This document shows, piece after piece, positions 59,268 through 64,000 of a stretch of DNA of 64,000 bases. Source of the stretch: Variovorax saccharolyticus (GTDB lineage Bacteria; Pseudomonadota; Gammaproteobacteria; Burkholderiales; Burkholderiaceae_C). The stretch is from the NCBI RefSeq assembly GCF_030316765.1, contig NZ_JASZYT010000003.1, forward strand, positions 558,001-622,000. Direction: 5' to 3'. The position numbers were made by a program, and so were the translations under genes. Position 1 is the stretch's first letter. Each line of letters opens with the position of its first letter. The notes beneath the pieces are model-generated. The model had not been told where the DNA came from. It did no database searches and saw only the letters and a program-made list of their open reading frames with translations.

Positions 59268-59293
59268 AAAAGGCCGGCGAAGCCAGGCCTTTT
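59268..59293. terminator. Terminator between convergent wcaI-like and wzc-like genes
   Basis: AAAAGGCC (59268-59275) / GGCCTTTT (59286-59293) stem with a CGAAG-containing loop. Symmetrical, so it can act in both directions. The sequence AAAAGGCCGGCGAA of its left arm also occurs at 59221-59234, a 14-bp direct repeat. Confidence 0.7.
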
Positions 59294-59397
59294 GTTGGTG
59301 AAACACCGCGGAACTGGCTTTGCCAGGCCGCTGGTGTTGCCCCCGGTAGGGGGTGGGCGCCCGGACACGAAGTGCCGGGCAACCTGGGGGGTGAGCC
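59272..59397 (-). repeat. Multi-hairpin dispersed repeat, copy B (wcaI-wzc convergent gap)
   Basis: Reverse complement of copy A at 15938-16062, with only a handful of differences over about 100 bases, more divergent at the 3' end. It begins 2 bases after the wzc stop on the - strand, the same relation copy A has to accD. One hairpin stem is 5 bp here and 6 bp in copy A, shortened on both arms. Confidence 0.9.
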
Positions 59398-59399
59398 GC

Positions 59400-61652
59400 C
59401 TACTGCTCTTCCGGCAGGATGCTCTCGTAGTTGTAGTTGGTGTAGCGATAGCGCCCGTACTTGTAGGCCGCATAAGCCCTGCGGCTCACGTTCATGCCGT
59501 TGAGCAGCACACCGGTGGCCGCCTTGCCGCCCATCACGAGCCGACGGGTGCTCTCCTTGAGTTCGCCCATCGTCGACAGGTCGGCGCGCGCCACCAGCAG
59601 CAGGGTGCCGACGTGCGTCGCGATCGTGCTCGTGTCGGCGGCGACCAGCACCGGCGGCGCATCGATGACGACCAGGTCGTATTGCTCCGACAGGCGTTCG
59701 AGGTTCGACTTGAAGGAGTCCGACACCAGCAGTTCGGCCGGGTTCGGCGGCAGCTGGCCGGTGGCCAGGAAGTCCAGGCTGGGCACCACCTGACGGTGCA
59801 CGGTCTGCTGCACCGTCAGGCTGCCGGCGATCAGTTCGGACAGGCCGCCATGGCGCTGCAGGCCGAAATACTGGTGCGTGTGGCCACGGCGCAGGTCGGC
59901 GTCGATCAGCAGGGTCCGCCTTCCGGCGGCGGCCATCAGCGCAGCGAAATTGGCGGCAACGAAGCTCTTGCCGACGCCCGGAGTTGGCCCCGTGATCAGC
60001 ACGCGGTTGTTGGGCGACTCCAGCATCGCGAACTGCATCGCGGTGCGCAGGCTGCGCAGGCTCTCGACCGCGGGGTCGTCGGCCTTCTCGATCGTCAGCA
60101 GACGCACGCCGGTGGCGCCGCTCAGGCGCCGGGCCGCGATGGCCTCCTGGGCCGGACTCATCGGAATGGTCGAGAACACCGGCAGGCCGATGTCGGCCTC
60201 GACCTCGTGCGGGTCGCGGATGCGCTGCTCGATGAAGGCGTTGCGGATGAAGGCGGCACAAACGCCGAGGAACAGTCCCAGCGCCAGGGCCGCGGCCATC
60301 ATGACGTTGCGATTCGGCTTGATCGGTCCCAACGGCACCACGGCCTCGTCGAGCACGCGCACGTTGCCGACCTTGCCCTCTTTCACCAGCCGCAGCTGGA
60401 GCGAGCTGTTGAGCAGCGATTGATAGAGCTCGGTGTTGACCTTGACGTCGCGCTCCATGCGCACCGCTTCCTGCTGGATCGCGGGCAGGCTCTTGATCCG
60501 CGTCTGGATGCCACCCAGATCGGCCCTCAGTGCCGCGATCTGGGCGTCCAGCGTCTGCACCATCGGGTGGCTGGACGTGAAGCGTGCCTCGAGTTCACGC
60601 CGGCGCTGCTGGGCGTCCAGCAGCTTGGTCTGCCGATCGACCGACTGCGTGATGATCTGGTTCGCCTCCTCGGTGAAGGACACCATGCCCTTCTGGTTGC
60701 GAAAGCGGTTGTAGGTCTCCTCGGCGGCCTCCATCTGGCGCTTGTACTGCGGCAGCTGGACGTCCAGGAAAGCCAGGGTCTTCTGGGCTTCGGCCGCTTT
60801 GCGTTCGATGTTCTGCTGGACGTACTGGCCGCCGACCGCATTCAGCACCTGGGCCGCGCGGTAAGGATCGACATCCTGCAGCGTCACGTTGATGATCCCG
60901 GACGACTTGGCGCGCTCCCCCAGGCCCAAGCCCGACTGCAGCGACAGGACCGTGGGCAGCCTGGCGACGCGCCGCAGGTTGAACTCGGCGCCCGGCTTGC
61001 CGTCCAGCCTGCTCACGACCAGCTCGATGGGCCCCTCGGGCGTCTGCGCCTTCAACGGCGTGCCGACCGAGCCGACCAGTTCCTGGGCCAGCCGCGGCGA
61101 ACTGAGCGCGAACTGGCCGCCGCCCTTGGCCGTCACCTTGAAGAACGTGCCTTCCATCGACTCGGGGACCTCGAACTCGGCCACCGTGATCTTTTCGGCG
61201 CCCGACACGTAGCCGGCGAAACCCATGAAACCCGGGTCCGAAAGGCCGGTCGCGCGCCGCGCCAGCCAGCCGCCGACGTAGGGAACGTAGTTCGGGCTGG
61301 CAACGACGTAGAGCTTGATCGCATCGACCGCCTTGCCCAGCACCATGCGCGAACGAATGATCTCGATCTCGGCGTTGGCCGGTGTCTTGAGGTCCACCAG
61401 CCCGCCGGCTTCGCTGAGGATGCCCTTGCCGCCGCCGTCGGTGTCCTCGACCTGGATCACCATGTTGGACTCGTAGACCGGGCGCTGCAGGAAGGCGTAC
61501 ACCGCGCCGCCGAGAAACACGACCAGGGTGACTAAGGCAATCAGCCACTTGTTCGCGACCAGCACCTCCAGGTAGTGGCCGAAGTCGAAATCCTCCTCGT
61601 CCGCCGTACCGAAGGAACTTGGATTGGATTTGGGAGTGAGAGAGGAATTCAT
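59400..61652 (-). CDS. Wzc-like tyrosine-protein kinase / polysaccharide co-polymerase
   Basis: 750 aa. The N-terminal Wzz domain has two membrane helices (WLIALVTLVVFLGGAVYAFL and VMMAAALALGLFLGVCAAFI) flanking a long periplasmic coiled-coil part. The C-terminal bacterial tyrosine kinase has Walker A GPTPGVGKSFVAANFA, Walker A' LLIDADLRRGHTHQ and Walker B LVVIDAPPV. The tail YAAYKYGRYRYTNYNYES is the autophosphorylated tyrosine cluster. Controls EPS chain length and export with Wza. The start MNSSLTPKS overlaps the phosphatase gene stop (ATGA). Confidence 0.95.
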   Translation of the reverse strand: MNSSLTPKSNPSSFGTADEEDFDFGHYLEVLVANKWLIALVTLVVFLGGAVYAFLQRPVYESNMVIQVEDTDGGGKGILSEAGGLVDLKTPANAEIEIIRSRMVLGKAVDAIKLYVVASPNYVPYVGGWLARRATGLSDPGFMGFAGYVSGAEKITVAEFEVPESMEGTFFKVTAKGGGQFALSSPRLAQELVGSVGTPLKAQTPEGPIELVVSRLDGKPGAEFNLRRVARLPTVLSLQSGLGLGERAKSSGIINVTLQDVDPYRAAQVLNAVGGQYVQQNIERKAAEAQKTLAFLDVQLPQYKRQMEAAEETYNRFRNQKGMVSFTEEANQIITQSVDRQTKLLDAQQRRRELEARFTSSHPMVQTLDAQIAALRADLGGIQTRIKSLPAIQQEAVRMERDVKVNTELYQSLLNSSLQLRLVKEGKVGNVRVLDEAVVPLGPIKPNRNVMMAAALALGLFLGVCAAFIRNAFIEQRIRDPHEVEADIGLPVFSTIPMSPAQEAIAARRLSGATGVRLLTIEKADDPAVESLRSLRTAMQFAMLESPNNRVLITGPTPGVGKSFVAANFAALMAAAGRRTLLIDADLRRGHTHQYFGLQRHGGLSELIAGSLTVQQTVHRQVVPSLDFLATGQLPPNPAELLVSDSFKSNLERLSEQYDLVVIDAPPVLVAADTSTIATHVGTLLLVARADLSTMGELKESTRRLVMGGKAATGVLLNGMNVSRRAYAAYKYGRYRYTNYNYESILPEEQ

Positions 61653-62095
61653 CGACTGGATACTCTTGAAATGCGTTGGAGCCACTGCCGGGTCCCGTCT
61701 TCGATGAGCGTCAGGGACCGCTCGAAGGAGGCACGGCCGGCCCGGTAGGGGTCCGGAATGTCCTGATCGCTGAACTCACAAAGACGAAACACCTTGCCGG
61801 AGGCAAACAGGTAGCGCTCTTCGACCGCGCGCCGCTGCGCGACGTCCATCACCAGGATCAGGTCGGCACGCTGGCAGGCATCGAGGCTGATCTGCCGCGC
61901 CCGGTGCCCGTCGATCGAAATGCCGCGCTGCTGCATCAGCTCACAGGCGATCGCGTCCGCAGGCTCCCCCACCAGGGCGCCGAGGCCGGCCGACGTCACC
62001 TGCGCGTTCGGCAGCGCCGCGGCGATCAGGCCTTCGGCCATGGGGCTGCGGCAGATGTTTCCGATGCACACGACGAGAATGTTCCGGATGGTCAC
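61649..62095 (-). CDS. Wzb-like low-molecular-weight protein-tyrosine phosphatase
   Basis: 148 aa. Dephosphorylates the Wzc tyrosine cluster, allowing the phosphorylation cycle needed for polymer export. The P-loop CIGNICRSP places the nucleophile at Cys10 and Arg16; the general acid Asp is in DIPDPYRAG. GTG start 62095 (GTG ACC ATC), since the longer upstream frame only overprints wza. 11 bp after wza, overlapping wzc by ATGA. Confidence 0.94.
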   Translation of the reverse strand: MTIRNILVVCIGNICRSPMAEGLIAAALPNAQVTSAGLGALVGEPADAIACELMQQRGISIDGHRARQISLDACQRADLILVMDVAQRRAVEERYLFASGKVFRLCEFSDQDIPDPYRAGRASFERSLTLIEDGTRQWLQRISRVSSR

Positions 62096-62106
62096 TTCGG
62101 TTGCGG

Positions 62107-63264
62107 CTAGCGGCCGGTGGCGGTAGTACCCACGGACTGGTACGTGATCGCCGTGGTGGCGGTCGGCAGGATCAGGTTCAGGACGCGGTTCCACTGCACC
62201 AGCGGCACCGGGTCGACGTAGACCACGTCCTTCGGCCTCAGCGGGAAGCCCTCCGCCATCGCGATCGCCGTCGGCGTGCGTGCGTCGAGATGGAAGATCG
62301 ACTGGCCCTGCGCCTCGTTGCGAATCACGTAGATCTGGCGCGGATTGGCGGTGGTCAGGTTGAGGCCAGCCACTTCGGTCAGGGCATCGGTCAGGCTCAG
62401 CCGGCCATTGCGCATCAGCACGCCGGTCTGCGCGGTCGTCTCGCCCATCACGGTGACTTTTCGCTCGTCGCGGCCGCGCGCATAGATCAGGTCGCCGGGG
62501 CGCAGCGGAATCCGGCTCGGGTCGATGCCGGCATCGGCCATTGCCATCAGGTCGATGGGGATCGTCTTGCCCTCTCGCGTCAGGTTGATCGCCGAACGGT
62601 CTCCGTTCGCAGTCAGCCCGCCGGCGCGATTGAGCGCCTCCGCCAAGGTCATCGGAATGTCGGAGAACAGCATCAACCCGGGCGTGCGAACCTCGCCGTC
62701 CATGAAGGCGCGCTTGCTGCGGAAGGCCTGGATGCGGACGAAAAGCTGCGGATCCTTGTAGACGCGGGACAGGCGCTTCACGAGCACGTCCTCGAGTTCC
62801 TGGACCGTCATGCCATCGACCTTCAGCGAACCGACATACGGGAAGCTCAGGTAGCCGGTGCTGGAGACGATGAAGCCGGGCGCCGGCGAGACGCTCGCGC
62901 CATCCCCGCCGCCGCCGAGGGGACTGGCACTGAACGAGATCTCGGGGTGGTCGTAGACGACGATGCCGATCACGTCGCCCGGACCGATCCGATAGGGTCC
63001 GACCGTGCCCATCAACGCCATCACCTCGGGACTGAGCTTGGTCCGACCGACCGCCGCGCGATGCGCTGCGATCAGCGTCGGCGTGATCTCGGTCAAGGCC
63101 CCGGCCGGCGGGGGATCGATCTCGGCCGTCGAGAAGCCCGAGGGCGAGACAGCCTGCGCGGCATCATTGCTGGCCGAGCGGAAACCCGGCGCCAGCGGCG
63201 CGCAGCCCTGGACCAGCAAGCCCACCGAAGCCAGCAGCACGGCATGTAGTAATAAATGCTTCAA
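62107..63264 (-). CDS. Wza-like outer-membrane polysaccharide export lipoprotein
   Basis: About 385 aa. Forms the outer-membrane channel for EPS. Features: lipoprotein signal with lipobox LVQGC, the Poly_export domain (YRIGPGDVIGIVVYDHPEI), then two SLBB domains (RAFMDGEVRTPGLM, with a repeat near KVTVMGETTAQTGVL). TTG 63264 is proposed as the start: GGAG stands 6 bases before it, the signal then has its Cys at residue 21, and the best promoter would begin transcription downstream of the alternative ATGs 63327/63324. Confidence 0.93.
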   Translation of the reverse strand: MKHLLLHAVLLASVGLLVQGCAPLAPGFRSASNDAAQAVSPSGFSTAEIDPPPAGALTEITPTLIAAHRAAVGRTKLSPEVMALMGTVGPYRIGPGDVIGIVVYDHPEISFSASPLGGGGDGASVSPAPGFIVSSTGYLSFPYVGSLKVDGMTVQELEDVLVKRLSRVYKDPQLFVRIQAFRSKRAFMDGEVRTPGLMLFSDIPMTLAEALNRAGGLTANGDRSAINLTREGKTIPIDLMAMADAGIDPSRIPLRPGDLIYARGRDERKVTVMGETTAQTGVLMRNGRLSLTDALTEVAGLNLTTANPRQIYVIRNEAQGQSIFHLDARTPTAIAMAEGFPLRPKDVVYVDPVPLVQWNRVLNLILPTATTAITYQSVGTTATGR

Positions 63265-63315
63265 TTGCAGCTCCGCATCGTGACCCTGAAATGAATACTT
63301 TTGCAAACAGTTACG

Positions 63316-63344
63316 ACTGTACATCATGACAGGGGGCGACTCAA
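63316..63344 (-). promoter_or_regulatory. Predicted promoter of the wza-wzb-wzc operon
   Basis: On the - strand TTGAGT (63344-63339), 17-bp spacer, TACAGT (63321-63316). Transcription would start near 63309, about 45 nt before the proposed TTG start. Confidence 0.55.
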
Positions 63345-63458
63345 ACCCTTTATTGGATTACTGCTTTCGGCTGATAAATACTTCCGCAGAACGCGCAAAT
63401 AGCACGATTGCGAGCCTTCTGGAAGCAGCAAAAGCCGCAAAGTGACAGACGGACAGGT

Positions 63459-63490
63459 GCCTGGCGCTACGAATTCAATAGCATCCAGGC
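63459..63490. repeat. Interrupted palindrome upstream of the wza promoter
   Basis: GCCTGG (63459-63464) / CCAGGC (63485-63490) with inner GCTA (63466-63469) / TAGC (63479-63482) around an EcoRI-like GAATTC. No T-run follows, so it is a weak terminator candidate for hemY or a regulator site for wza. Nothing else is seen in 63345-63509. Confidence 0.45.
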
Positions 63491-63509
63491 CGCATCGGCC
63501 AACGCTTTG

Positions 63510-64000
63510 TCAGGGATTTTCGGTTTGAGCCGCGCGCTTCCAGGCCGCGGAGGCCTGGTCGGCGTCATCGCGCGCTTCGGCCAGTTGGGCCAGGGCCTGC
63601 CAGGCCCTGCGATGTAGGTTGGTGTCCTGCAAGCCCAGGCCGGCCTGTGTGAGCAACTGTTGCGCCTTGCCCCACAGCTGCCGCTTCATGCAGGCCATGC
63701 CCGCCAGGTACTGGAGATTGGGGTCGCGCGGATTGTTCCGTTGCGCGGATTCGATGCGCGCCAGCCAGTCGGCGTCGACCGAATCGAGGCCGGCCTCCAG
63801 GGCCCGCACCAGTTTCACGCGCAGGGATTCGCCCAGGCTCTGCGGCTGCTCGACCATCCGGTCCCAGATCGGCAGCAGCCAGGCGCGCGCCAGCGTGAGG
63901 TCGCCGCGCAGCGCCACCATGCGCTGTGCGGCGTGGATCGCGACCTCGGGCATTTCGCGCTCGGAGCTTTCGAACTCGCTCCAGGCACGCAGCAGCTGGG
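63510..64000 (-). CDS. hemY: HemY-like TPR protein, C-terminal part (partial)
   Basis: The frame runs off the window edge with no start (QLLRAWSEFESSERE before MPEVAIHAAQRM); 163 residues are visible to the TGA at 63510. TPR-like helices are seen (NPRDPNLQYLAGMACMKRQL, ADWLARIESAQRNN, RAWQALAQLAEARDD). The pattern and spacing match the C-terminal region of HemY, an inner-membrane TPR protein encoded beside hemC/hemD/hemX and thought to help late haem synthesis. The neighbouring hem genes are outside the window, so identity is probable rather than certain. Confidence 0.65.
   Translation of the reverse strand, partial: QLLRAWSEFESSEREMPEVAIHAAQRMVALRGDLTLARAWLLPIWDRMVEQPQSLGESLRVKLVRALEAGLDSVDADWLARIESAQRNNPRDPNLQYLAGMACMKRQLWGKAQQLLTQAGLGLQDTNLHRRAWQALAQLAEARDDADQASAAWKRAAQTENP

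Noticed and set aside
62096..62194. N-terminal extension of the Wzb-like phosphatase into wza
   Set aside because: The added residues (Pro/His/Arg-rich) are the wza sequence read in another frame; LMW phosphatases start just before the P-loop.

Overview
The window is a visibly GC-rich stretch of bacterial chromosome, dense with genes and rich in ATGA/GTGA stop-start overlaps. Gene order and protein features (sdhB-sdhE-gltA, leuCDB-asd-fimV-truA-trpFBA-accD, rpoE-rseA-rseB-mucD-lepA-lepB-rnc-era-recO-pdxJ-acpS-nagZ, yceD-rpmF-plsX-fabHDG-acpP-fabF) point to a betaproteobacterium of the Burkholderiales, most likely Comamonadaceae (Variovorax-like). The taxonomic call is inference from synteny and protein style; no rRNA or tRNA gene was found.

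Region 1 (1-20740, mostly + strand) holds the end of sdhA, sdhB, sdhE and gltA (TCA cycle), an entericidin-type lipoprotein, a LysR regulator, leuC-leuD-leuB (leucine), asd (aspartate family), fimV (polar/pilus assembly), truA, trpF-trpB-trpA, accD, an inverted yggT, a free-standing LON-domain protein, and lysS overlapping an Hsp70-like ATPase gene and a YgjP-like metallopeptidase gene.

Region 2 (20745-40088, - strand) is a long housekeeping block. Read in its own direction it runs yceD-rpmF-plsX-fabH-fabD-fabG-acpP-fabF (membrane lipid synthesis), a small membrane protein, rpoE-rseA-rseB-mucD (envelope stress), then lepA-lepB-DUF4845-rnc-era-recO-pdxJ-acpS-nagZ. A 566-base gap before lepA carries terminators and a candidate small RNA.

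Region 3 (40126-49519) holds maf/yceF, an RsmI-like methyltransferase and an MFS transporter on +; an S49 peptidase, Rieske protein, HAD phosphatase and rluC on -; and rne on + behind a 542-base leader.

Region 4 (49567-63264) is an accessory exopolysaccharide locus. An AT-richer promoter region drives a phosphosugar transferase, manC, fcl, two glycosyltransferases, a Wzy-like polymerase and two more glycosyltransferases, the last WcaI-like. A convergent wza-wzb-wzc operon encodes the export and tyrosine-kinase machinery. No gmd and no wzx flippase lies within the locus. The window ends in the 3' part of a hemY-like gene.

The most interesting non-coding signals are short structured repeats directly after stop codons. 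One is a GCGAAGC mini-hairpin element after sdhA and leuC whose inner stem covaries. Another is a roughly 125-bp multi-hairpin element, nearly identical after accD and after wzc, 43 kb apart and each between convergent genes. I saw no clearly novel enzymatic system; these repeats, the rpmF-plsX hairpin, the rne leader and the lysS-linked chaperone/peptidase pair are the best leads.
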